A DNA stretch of 50,107 bases, taken from contig JAIEQA010000023.1 in the NCBI GenBank assembly GCA_019748095.1, positions 1 through 50,107 on the forward strand, read 5' to 3'. The translations under genes were made by a program, and so were the position numbers. The stretch comes from Caulobacteraceae bacterium (lineage in GTDB: Bacteria > Pseudomonadota > Alphaproteobacteria > Caulobacterales > Caulobacteraceae). The notes beneath the pieces are model-generated. The model saw nothing but the letters and a program-made list of their open reading frames with translations, had not been told where the DNA came from and searched no databases. Shown here piece after piece: positions 25,278-32,561 of the stretch. Within the stretch, counting starts at the first letter, position 1, and each line of letters opens with the position of its first letter.

Positions 25278-26023
25278 GCGTCTATACGAATCGTTTCGAG
25301 GGCCGCTGCGCGGTCGTGACCGGCGGTGCCTCGGGCGTGGGCCGGGAAACCGCAGCCCGCATCATTGCCGAGGGCGGAACCGTCTGTCTTTGGGATCTGG
25401 ACGCCACCACCCTGGCCCGGGTCGCCGGAGAGATCGGGGCCTCCAACTATCAGGCGCTGGACGTGTCGGACCCCGAGGCTGTCGCCCGCGCGGCCGACGC
25501 CAGCGCCGAGGCCATGGGCCGGATCGACATTCTGGTGGTCGGTGCCGGCGTGACCGGGGCCACCGGTCCGGTGTGGGAGTTCCCGATCGACAGCTGGCGC
25601 CGGGTCATCGACATCAATCTGAACGGGGCCTTCTACTGCTGCCGTTCGATCGTCCCGCACATGCTGAAGAACGACTACGGCCGGATCGTCAATGTGTCGT
25701 CCGTCGCCGGCAAGGAGGGCAATCCCAACGCCTCGGCCTATTCGGCGTCCAAGGCCGGCCTTCTGGGCTTCACCAAGTCGCTCGGCAAGGAGCTGGCCCA
25801 GACCGGTGTGCGGGTCAACGCCATCACCCCGGCGACCTTCAAGAGCCCGATCCTGGCGCAACTGCCCCAGAGCCAGATCGACTACATGCAGTCCAAGATC
25901 CCCATGGGGCGTCTGGGCGAGCTGGACGAGGTGGCGGCGCTGATCTGCTGGCTGGCCAGCGAGGAGTGCAGCTTCTCGACGGCAGCGACCTTCGACATCT
26001 CGGGCGGACGCACCACCTACTGA
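25274..26023 (+). CDS. 2-keto-3-deoxy-L-rhamnonate 4-dehydrogenase, SDR (LRA5-like)
   Basis: This 249-residue short-chain dehydrogenase has TGGASGVG as nucleotide motif (about residues 16-23), VNVSSVAG with the catalytic Ser, and YSASKAG as Tyr/Lys pair. It would oxidise the C4 hydroxyl of 2-keto-3-deoxy-L-rhamnonate to the 2,4-diketo acid consumed by the FAH-family neighbour. GTG at 25274 is the start because it overlaps the previous stop as GTGA and places the Rossmann motif at the usual distance. It is clearly different from the other SDR at 21.4-22.2 kb, as expected for the two oxidation steps of one pathway. Confidence 0.85.
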   Translation: MSVYTNRFEGRCAVVTGGASGVGRETAARIIAEGGTVCLWDLDATTLARVAGEIGASNYQALDVSDPEAVARAADASAEAMGRIDILVVGAGVTGATGPVWEFPIDSWRRVIDINLNGAFYCCRSIVPHMLKNDYGRIVNVSSVAGKEGNPNASAYSASKAGLLGFTKSLGKELAQTGVRVNAITPATFKSPILAQLPQSQIDYMQSKIPMGRLGELDEVAALICWLASEECSFSTAATFDISGGRTTY

Positions 26024-26032
26024 GGAACCGGG

Positions 26033-26938
26033 ATGGCCCACGACCTGCCGATCGTCGATCCGCATCAGCACCTGTGGGACTTCACACGCCAGCACTACGG
26101 CTGGCTGATGGACCATCCCCTGCCCTCCAATCCAGCCGGGGATTGCACGCCGATCGCCCGCCCCTACGGGCTGGACGACTACCTCGCGGATGTCGCCGGC
26201 TGGAACCTGGTCGGCACGGTCCATGTCGATGCGGGCGCGGACGCGGACCAGGCCCTCGACGAGACCCGCTGGCTGCAGGAGATCGCCGACGCGCGCGGCC
26301 TGCCGACCGGGATTGTCGCCTATGCGGCGCTGAACCGTCCGGTGCCCGAGGTCGACGCCCTGCTGGCGGCCCATCGCCAGTCGCCCCATGTGCGCGGCAT
26401 TCGCCAGATCGTGAACTGGCATGCCGATCCGGCGAAGACCTATGGCCCGCGCGATCTGCTCCTCGATCCGGACTGGCACGCCGGCTTCGCCCTGCTCCGC
26501 AAGCACGACCTGTCGTTCGACCTGCAGATCTATCCCTCGCAGATGCCCGAAGCGGCCCGGCTGGCGGCGCGGCATCCGGACACACAGATCATCCTGAACC
26601 ACGCCGGCATGCCGACCGACCGCGACCCTGCAGGCCTTCAGGCCTGGCGCGACGGCATGGCCCTGCTGGCGGCACAGCCCAATGTGGCGGTGAAGATCTC
26701 GGGTCTGGCCATGGTGGACCGGACGTGGACGACGGAAACGATCCGCCCCTTCGTCCTGACCACGATCGACCTGTTCGGACCGGAGCGGGCCATGTTCGCC
26801 AGCAACTTCCCGGTCGACAAACTCTATGGCGACTTCAGCCGCCACTTCGAGGCCTACGACACCCTGACCGCAGACTTCAGCGACACCGAGAGACGCCGGC
26901 TCTTCGCCGGCACGGCCCAGGCGATCTACCGGCTCTGA
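26033..26938 (+). CDS. L-rhamnono-lactonase, amidohydrolase family (LRA2-like)
   Basis: This 301-residue metal-dependent amidohydrolase_2 family protein begins with the metal-binding HxH motif (VDPHQHLWD). Further conserved elements are VHVDAGAD, GIRQIVNWHADP, ILNHAGMPTDRD and the C-terminal MFASNFPVDKL. It would open L-rhamnono-1,4-lactone to L-rhamnonate. A TGAGGAAC ribosome site precedes the ATG. It closes the rhamnose operon nine bases before the convergent PL22 stop. With the genes before it, all five oxidative and hydrolytic steps from L-rhamnose to pyruvate plus L-lactate are present. Confidence 0.88.
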   Translation: MAHDLPIVDPHQHLWDFTRQHYGWLMDHPLPSNPAGDCTPIARPYGLDDYLADVAGWNLVGTVHVDAGADADQALDETRWLQEIADARGLPTGIVAYAALNRPVPEVDALLAAHRQSPHVRGIRQIVNWHADPAKTYGPRDLLLDPDWHAGFALLRKHDLSFDLQIYPSQMPEAARLAARHPDTQIILNHAGMPTDRDPAGLQAWRDGMALLAAQPNVAVKISGLAMVDRTWTTETIRPFVLTTIDLFGPERAMFASNFPVDKLYGDFSRHFEAYDTLTADFSDTERRRLFAGTAQAIYRL

Positions 26939-26947
26939 CGCCGGACC

Positions 26948-28321
26948 TCAGGCGGCCTTCGCCACCTCGACCGCATAGACGTGGTTGGCCCCGTGCATGT
27001 TGGAGCGGAACACGATCCAGCGGTTGTCTGGCGTGAAGGTGATGTTGGGCTCCAGCCGGTAGTCATGGGCGGCCATGTTCACAAGTCGCTCGGAGCGGAA
27101 GATGCCCGGTCGGATCAGATCGGCCGCATTGGGGGCATGCAGCCCGGCCACATCGGGGATGGCCTCGGGCCGGAACAGATAGAGCCACTTTCCGTCCCGC
27201 GCCCGGGCGACCATCTCGGCGTCTCCGCCGTCGCCGGCGAACAGGGTGCCGTCGTGCGAGCTGTTGAAATGCACCGACCATTCATCGCGTTCGAGGTGGT
27301 AGTGGGTGCGCGCTCCGGTCTGGAGGTCATAGCCGGCGACGGTGAATTTCTGCCCCCTCGGCGTCTGCAGGTCGTACCAGATCGTCTGCCCGTCGCTGGA
27401 GAACCACTCGTGTCCGGCGATCTCCATGTTCATCGTGCGGGCATGAACCCGGGTCAGGCCCGAGCCGTCGGTGCGGATGGTCCAGATCCGGTCGACCTTG
27501 TGCCAGGGCCCCTCATGGCAGAACATGATCTGGCCCGGATCGGTCGGCGAGAACTGCAGATGGTTCAGCCAGTCGGTCGCCCGGTGCACGACACGGCGTT
27601 CCCCGGTCTGCACATCCAGGGTGAAGATCTCCATCGGGATCCGGGCTTCCAGCCGGTCGTTCAGCCGGACTTCCTTGGCGTCGGCAAAGGTCATCGGCGT
27701 GCCGTCTGGCCAGGTCGCTGCATAGGCGGCCTGATCAAAGCGACCGTCCCGACCCCGGGTCGCATTCGGCTGCAACGCCATGTCGCGTTCGGCCCATTGG
27801 CCCAGCAGTAGCGTCTCATCGGCATTGACCGACCCGATGCTGCCGGACGGGATGGTTCCGATCACCCGCTCGGCCCCCGTGGCGGCACTGGCGGCATAGA
27901 CGGTCTTGGGCAAGGGCTGGGAGGCCCCGTCGTCCGGCGGGGTCCGGGTGAAGTAGAAATCCCCCGTACGACGCCCTGCGAACAGCAGGGTCAGACCCTC
28001 GCCCCGGATGATCGGACGGATCGCGCGGGTTTCCAGATCGACCGCCGAAATGGTCCCCGGTGTCGTGATCAGCAGGGTTCGCCCATCCGGCAGATAGGCG
28101 TTCTGGTGAAAATACAGGCTCGCGCTGCCGGGCTCGTCCGACAGACGGATGACCCGGTGGCCCGTGTCCGGATCGATCCAGTCACGTGGCGGATCACCCG
28201 CATCGGTCCGGGCTGACCCGATGGCACTGGCCGGACCCGTCCCGGCCCGCGCTGCGGCCGTTCCTCCAAGCCCGGCCAGAACGAGGGCACCGGTGGCGGC
28301 ACGTCGGGTCAGGCTGGGCAT
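26948..28321 (-). CDS. oligogalacturonate lyase, PL22, with export signal
   Basis: This 457-residue protein carries the PL22 seven-bladed propeller. Characteristic stretches are NHLQFSPTDPGQIMFCHEGP, NMEIAGHEWFSSDGQTIWYD and FRSNMHGANHVYAVEV; several conserved His residues are probable metal ligands. PL22 enzymes cleave short oligogalacturonides to unsaturated monomers. An N-terminal Tat-like signal (LTRRAATGALVLAGLGG) is present, so this copy should be periplasmic, whereas enterobacterial Ogl is cytoplasmic. It is the third gene of a minus-strand set (GH105, symporter, PL22), with a 13-bp gap after the symporter gene. Confidence 0.85.
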   Translation of the reverse strand: MPSLTRRAATGALVLAGLGGTAAARAGTGPASAIGSARTDAGDPPRDWIDPDTGHRVIRLSDEPGSASLYFHQNAYLPDGRTLLITTPGTISAVDLETRAIRPIIRGEGLTLLFAGRRTGDFYFTRTPPDDGASQPLPKTVYAASAATGAERVIGTIPSGSIGSVNADETLLLGQWAERDMALQPNATRGRDGRFDQAAYAATWPDGTPMTFADAKEVRLNDRLEARIPMEIFTLDVQTGERRVVHRATDWLNHLQFSPTDPGQIMFCHEGPWHKVDRIWTIRTDGSGLTRVHARTMNMEIAGHEWFSSDGQTIWYDLQTPRGQKFTVAGYDLQTGARTHYHLERDEWSVHFNSSHDGTLFAGDGGDAEMVARARDGKWLYLFRPEAIPDVAGLHAPNAADLIRPGIFRSERLVNMAAHDYRLEPNITFTPDNRWIVFRSNMHGANHVYAVEVAKAA

Positions 28322-28334
28322 GGATCAGCTCCGG

Positions 28335-29987
28335 TCAGGTGGGTCCGACGCCCGGGTCGATATCCGGCCCGGTACGGGTCAGGGGCGGCGCGGCGGCACC
28401 CTTGCCGGCACCCCACAGGCGGTCGTAGCGCCAGCCCGTCAGGTCCTCGACGACCGCCTGGGCCTCAGGGCTGGACGGCGTGCGCTCGCCGGCGTGGAAC
28501 CGGTCGATCTCGGCCATCAGGACGCCGTGGGTGCGGGCGTTGAGATGGAACCGCCATGAGATCACCAGGCCCAGCAGCATGATAACGATCGGTCCACCGA
28601 TCAGCAGGGCGACGATGGTGTTCACGGCCTGGGGGGTCTGTTCGACCGCGACCCCGTCGGTGCCGGAGACATAGCCCCCTGCCCCGATGATCCAGCCTGT
28701 GGCGATGATGGCCCCCGACTGGGCGACCTTGCGCACCAGGGTCATGACCCCCGCAAAGATCCCCTCGCGCCGCTGACCCGTGACCGCCTCATCGACGTCC
28801 GGCAGGTAGTTGTAGACGCTCCACGGCACGAAGTTCAGCGTGCCCCGGCCGAGGCCGGCGAGGATGATCGGCGCGAACAGCCAGAATACCAGCATCGGGC
28901 TGAACGCCGCACTGAAGGGGTTGAGGGCGCTGAGAACATTGCCGTCCAGGGCCTCAAGCCCCGCACCGAAGCCGGTGGGACGGACGAAATAGAAGATCAG
29001 ATACAGCAGCAGTGCCAGGCTGAAGAGGCTGATGGCGATCCGGTAGGCCAGAACCGGCCCGGTGCGGATCACCACATTGATGGCGATCATCACCGAGATC
29101 AGCTGGGCCACATACATGACCGTCATCAGCTGCGAGATGATCAGGGTCCCGCCCAGCAGCACCGTCACCACAAAGATCGGATAGGCGGTATTGAAGATGT
29201 CCTGGGCGATATAGCCGCCCAGATAGATCGACAGATGCTGGCGAAAGGCCCGGATCTTCAGGGTCGAGAACAGGTCCCGGAACATGGTCACGGGAATGAG
29301 GGCGGCCCGCTTCAGGCTGAACGGGGGGGACCGGAACGCTTTCTCGGCCTCTGTGTAGGGCCGCTCCCAGCTGAAAATGACCACCAGGGTGACCACGATG
29401 CTGAAGATCACGCCGAAGATGGCGGCCATGATCAGGAAGGTCGACGGCGAGTCCTTGCCGCCGAAATTGTTGATCAGCAGGGTCGGCAGGTAGGAGGCAA
29501 GGATGGCCGAGGCCTGGGCGACCAGCATACGGGCCCCGGCGAACTTCGCCTTCTCCTTGTAGTCCTTGGTCATCTCCGCGGCGAGCGTCTCCCACGGGAT
29601 GAGGAACATCGTGTAGAGCAGCTCAAAGAAGATGAAGACGGCCAGGTAGTAGTAGAAATCCTGTCCCGTGATGAACAGCAGGGCGAAACTGGGCAGCAGC
29701 GGGATCGTCAGCAGCAGGAAGAATTTGCGCCGACCGATCTTCCGACCGATCCAGGTGTGCCGCATGTTGTCCGAGATGTAGCCGATCAGCGGACAGGTGA
29801 TCGCCTCCAGCAGCCGCGGCAGGCCGAGGATCAGCCCCGCCTCGACCGCCGTCAGATCGCAGAAGGTGGTGAAGAAGTAGAACAGCCAGCCGGTGATGAC
29901 CGCCTGGGCCCCGGCCCCCAGCATGTCGCCGGAGCCCCAGCCCCAGTAGTTGACCCAGGTGGGTTTGCGCATCTGAACGGTGGTCAT
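28335..29987 (-). CDS. GPH-family (glycoside-pentoside-hexuronide:cation) symporter
   Basis: This 550-residue inner-membrane transporter has about twelve hydrophobic helices. Its organisation is MelB/GPH-like, with an early PLIGYISDNMRHTWIGRKIGRRK loop typical of the family. The C-terminal 50 residues are a soluble tail. GPH carriers move sugars or uronosides with Na+ or H+. Lying between GH105 and PL22 genes, it probably imports unsaturated galacturonyl-rhamnose or similar disaccharides. It is the only inner-membrane sugar transporter in the locus, as no RhaT-like or ABC system is present. GGAGAG precedes the ATG. An 18-bp gap separates it from the GH105 stop. Confidence 0.88.
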   Translation of the reverse strand: MTTVQMRKPTWVNYWGWGSGDMLGAGAQAVITGWLFYFFTTFCDLTAVEAGLILGLPRLLEAITCPLIGYISDNMRHTWIGRKIGRRKFFLLLTIPLLPSFALLFITGQDFYYYLAVFIFFELLYTMFLIPWETLAAEMTKDYKEKAKFAGARMLVAQASAILASYLPTLLINNFGGKDSPSTFLIMAAIFGVIFSIVVTLVVIFSWERPYTEAEKAFRSPPFSLKRAALIPVTMFRDLFSTLKIRAFRQHLSIYLGGYIAQDIFNTAYPIFVVTVLLGGTLIISQLMTVMYVAQLISVMIAINVVIRTGPVLAYRIAISLFSLALLLYLIFYFVRPTGFGAGLEALDGNVLSALNPFSAAFSPMLVFWLFAPIILAGLGRGTLNFVPWSVYNYLPDVDEAVTGQRREGIFAGVMTLVRKVAQSGAIIATGWIIGAGGYVSGTDGVAVEQTPQAVNTIVALLIGGPIVIMLLGLVISWRFHLNARTHGVLMAEIDRFHAGERTPSSPEAQAVVEDLTGWRYDRLWGAGKGAAAPPLTRTGPDIDPGVGPT

Positions 29988-30005
29988 CGTCGCGCTCTCC
30001 TGGAC

Positions 30006-31112
30006 CTAGATGTACCGCAGCCGGAACTCGCCCAGCGCCATGATCGCCATCGCCTGGCCGTAGGGCATCGAGGTCAGCGGAATGTCGCGATACCCCTGCA
30101 GGGTGTCGAACACCGGGGTGCCGAACGAGACCTGTTTCAGCTCACCGTCCTCGCCGATATGGGCCAGAACCCCCTTCAGGGCGCGGATCGCCATGGCCTC
30201 ATACTCGACCGGCAGATAGCGTTTGCGGACGGCCTTGAGGATCCCGTAGGCGAAGCCGGCTGCGGACGAGGCCTCCAGATAGCTGGTCGGATCGTCGATC
30301 AGGGTGCGCCACAGGCCGCTCTCGTCCTGATACTGCGCCAGCGCCTTGACCTGGGCCTCGAGGGTCTCGATCAGGAACCGCCGCAGGGCGTCCTCGGGCG
30401 GCAGGTCCAGCATCTCGATAAACTCGGGAATGGCCATGGTGACCCAGCAATTCCCGCGCGCCCAGAGCGCGTCGGCGAAGTTGTGCCGCCCGATGAAGTT
30501 CCAGCCGTGGAACCAGAGACCGGTCTTCTTGTCGAACAGGTATTTGATATGGATCAGGAATTGCTTCCTGGCCTCTTCGATATAGTGCGGGCGGTCCAGC
30601 AGCAGGCCGATCCGGGCCAGCGGCAGGACGCTCATCATCAGGGTGTCGTCCCACAACTCCTGCGGGTTCTCGTCGTTGAAGACGATGTGCTGGAAGCCGC
30701 CCTCCTCGGTCCGGGGCAGGCCGTCCATCAGCCACTCGGCCCAGGTGTCCAGGTAGGGGATATAGGTCTCGTCGCCGGTGTGTTCGTAAAGGTTGGCCAG
30801 CGTCAGGAAGGGCGACACCGTGTTGATGTTCTTGGTCGGCGTTCCCGCCTCGAACCGGTTGGCGAACCAGTCCAGCATGATCTGCATGACCGCCTGGTCA
30901 CCGGTCTGCTCGAACAGACGATACAGGCCATACAGGCCGATCCCGTGGGTCCATTCCCAGTCGTTCCAGCCCTTGGTGTCGATGACCCGGCCGTCGTCCA
31001 GCTTCAGCAGGAACTCGCCGGTCGTATCCTTGATGTTGACCAGGTTGTCGATCAGGCGCGCAAGCATCTCATCGAGGGTCGAACGCGAGATTTCGTGGAC
31101 GAGATTGGGCAT
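30006..31112 (-). CDS. unsaturated rhamnogalacturonyl hydrolase, GH105 (YteR/YesR-like)
   Basis: This 368-residue alpha/alpha-barrel enzyme of family GH105 removes the terminal unsaturated galacturonyl residue from RG-I disaccharides by hydrating its double bond. The likely catalytic Asp is Asp156 in LWDDTLMMSVLPLA. Other family marks are WNDWEWTHGIGLYGLYRL, ALWARGNCWVTMAIPEF and SSAAGFAYGILKAV. No signal peptide is seen, so it acts in the cytoplasm on imported disaccharide and releases free L-rhamnose for the nearby pathway. It is the first gene of the GH105-symporter-PL22 group and has an operator-like site 127 bp upstream. Confidence 0.92.
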   Translation of the reverse strand: MPNLVHEISRSTLDEMLARLIDNLVNIKDTTGEFLLKLDDGRVIDTKGWNDWEWTHGIGLYGLYRLFEQTGDQAVMQIMLDWFANRFEAGTPTKNINTVSPFLTLANLYEHTGDETYIPYLDTWAEWLMDGLPRTEEGGFQHIVFNDENPQELWDDTLMMSVLPLARIGLLLDRPHYIEEARKQFLIHIKYLFDKKTGLWFHGWNFIGRHNFADALWARGNCWVTMAIPEFIEMLDLPPEDALRRFLIETLEAQVKALAQYQDESGLWRTLIDDPTSYLEASSAAGFAYGILKAVRKRYLPVEYEAMAIRALKGVLAHIGEDGELKQVSFGTPVFDTLQGYRDIPLTSMPYGQAMAIMALGEFRLRYI

Positions 31113-31238
31113 CGCTCTCAGCTTCGCGGCAAGGGGTTGTCGTATCCGCCAGGACGTTGGACCATGGTCGACCGCCTGGTTCTGATGGTGCCGTCCTCCC
31201 GTCGGTCGCGCGCCATCGTCTCATTTATTGTTAGCTCA

Positions 31239-31253
31239 TCTCATAATGTGACA
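31239..31253. promoter_or_regulatory. putative operator upstream of the GH105 group
   Basis: TCTCATAATGTGACA reads TGTCACATTATGAGA on the minus strand and matches the consensus TGTCASNNTATGANA. It lies in the 161-bp gap between the lldD stop and the GH105 start. Nearby CTCATC and TCATTTATTG are AT-rich, as expected for a promoter. Confidence 0.55.
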
Positions 31254-31273
31254 ATGCGCCCCGGGTCAAGTCG

Positions 31274-32440
31274 TCACCCCCGCGCGGCCTCCCGATCGAT
31301 CGGGATCAGCAGGTCAGGGCCGAGCTGATCGAGGGTTTCGACGCCGATCAGGGTCATGGCAATCCTCATCTCGGCGGCGATCAGGGCGAGGACGGCCTCG
31401 ACACCGCCTCTCCCGCCCGCAGCGAGACCATAGACCCAGGCCCGGCCCAGCAGGACCCCGTCCGCGCCGCAGGCCAGGGCCCGCAGCACGTCCAGCCCCG
31501 ACCGGATGCCCCCGTCCATAAGCACCGTCATCCGGTCGCCGACGGCTTCCGCGATCGGGCGCAGGGCGTCGATCGACGCATGGGTCCCGTCCAGCTGACG
31601 GCCGCCGTGGTTCGACACCACCAGACCGTCGAAGCCCCGCTTGGCCGCTTCCTCGGCATCCTCGAGGTCCAGCACCCCCTTGATGATCATCCGCCCGGAC
31701 CACAGGGACCGGATCTCCTCGGCATCGTCCCAGGTCACGGAGGCGTCGAAATTGCTGGCCATCCAGGACCAGTAGGCATCGATACCGGTACCCGAGCCCA
31801 GCGACGAGGTGACGTGACCGATCGTGTGCGGCCCTCCCAACAGCCCGACATCCCAGGCCCAGGCCGGACGCGCCACCGCCTGAAGCACGCGACTGACCTG
31901 GCGTTGCAGCGGCGTCCCCCCGGACAGGCCGGAACGCTTGTCGCGATAGCGGGGTCCCGGAGCCGGCATGTCGACGGTCAAGAACAGGGTGTCACAGCCC
32001 GCCGCCGCCGCCCGGGCCATCATCTCGCGCATGAAGCCGCGATCGCGGGTGACATAGAGCTGGAACCACGGCGGGGTCTCGACGCCCGCCCGGACCTCCT
32101 CGATCGTGCAGGCGCCGACAGTGGACAGGCAGAACGGGACCCCCGCCGCCTCGGCCGCCTTCGCCGCCTGCACCTCTCCGCGTCGCGCGTTCAATCCGGC
32201 CATACCGACAGGCCCCAGAGCCACTGGCATGGTCACGGCCCGTCCCAGCATTGTTCCAGCCAGAGAGACCTGATCCGCCCCCTGCAGCACCCGCTGACGC
32301 AGCTGGACCGCCTGCAGACGCGAGATGTTGGCCCGCAGCGTGGTTTCGGCGAACGCCCCGCCGTCGATGTAGTCGAACAGGAACCTCGGGAGCTTCCGGC
32401 GCGCGGCCTCCCGGTAGTCCATCACATCTGCGAGGACCAT
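31274..32440 (-). CDS. lldD: FMN-dependent L-lactate dehydrogenase, LldD-like
   Basis: This 388-residue FMN-dependent alpha-hydroxy-acid dehydrogenase oxidises L-lactate to pyruvate at the membrane, passing electrons to quinone. Family marks are RFLFDYIDGGAF at the N-terminus, FQLYVTRDRGF, MIIKGVLDLEDA, VSNHGGRQLDG with the catalytic His, and DGGIRSGLDVL. ATG at 32440 is chosen because GGAGGT lies seven bases upstream; a GTG at 32458 has no such site. The rhamnose pathway encoded next door yields L-lactate, which explains the location. Glycolate or mandelate oxidases look similar, but LldD fits best. The gap to the GH105 gene downstream contains an operator-like site. Confidence 0.88.
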   Translation of the reverse strand: MVLADVMDYREAARRKLPRFLFDYIDGGAFAETTLRANISRLQAVQLRQRVLQGADQVSLAGTMLGRAVTMPVALGPVGMAGLNARRGEVQAAKAAEAAGVPFCLSTVGACTIEEVRAGVETPPWFQLYVTRDRGFMREMMARAAAAGCDTLFLTVDMPAPGPRYRDKRSGLSGGTPLQRQVSRVLQAVARPAWAWDVGLLGGPHTIGHVTSSLGSGTGIDAYWSWMASNFDASVTWDDAEEIRSLWSGRMIIKGVLDLEDAEEAAKRGFDGLVVSNHGGRQLDGTHASIDALRPIAEAVGDRMTVLMDGGIRSGLDVLRALACGADGVLLGRAWVYGLAAGGRGGVEAVLALIAAEMRIAMTLIGVETLDQLGPDLLIPIDREAARG

Positions 32441-32527
32441 TGACACCACCTCCGACACGTCCAGCCCGGTTGTGATGACACATTTCGGGACAAGAGTTCA
32501 ACTATTGAGATCGCCTTGTCCGAAAGC

Positions 32528-32541
32528 GGCCCGTTCGGGCC
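32528..32541 (-). terminator. candidate terminator after cysNC
   Basis: GGCCC-GTTC-GGGCC forms a 5-bp GC hairpin that can extend slightly in the flanking GCGG/CCGC. It lies 21 bases past the cysNC stop and is followed on the minus strand by GCTTTCGG. The U-tract is weak, so the call is tentative. Confidence 0.35.
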
Positions 32542-32561
32542 CCGCTCATCCGCCGTGCCGC

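Noticed and set aside
32471..32485. TTGTGATGACACATT upstream of lldD as a fifth copy of the 15-bp motif
   Set aside because: It contains TGTCA on the minus strand, but the second half does not match TATGANA, so it was left out of the motif set.
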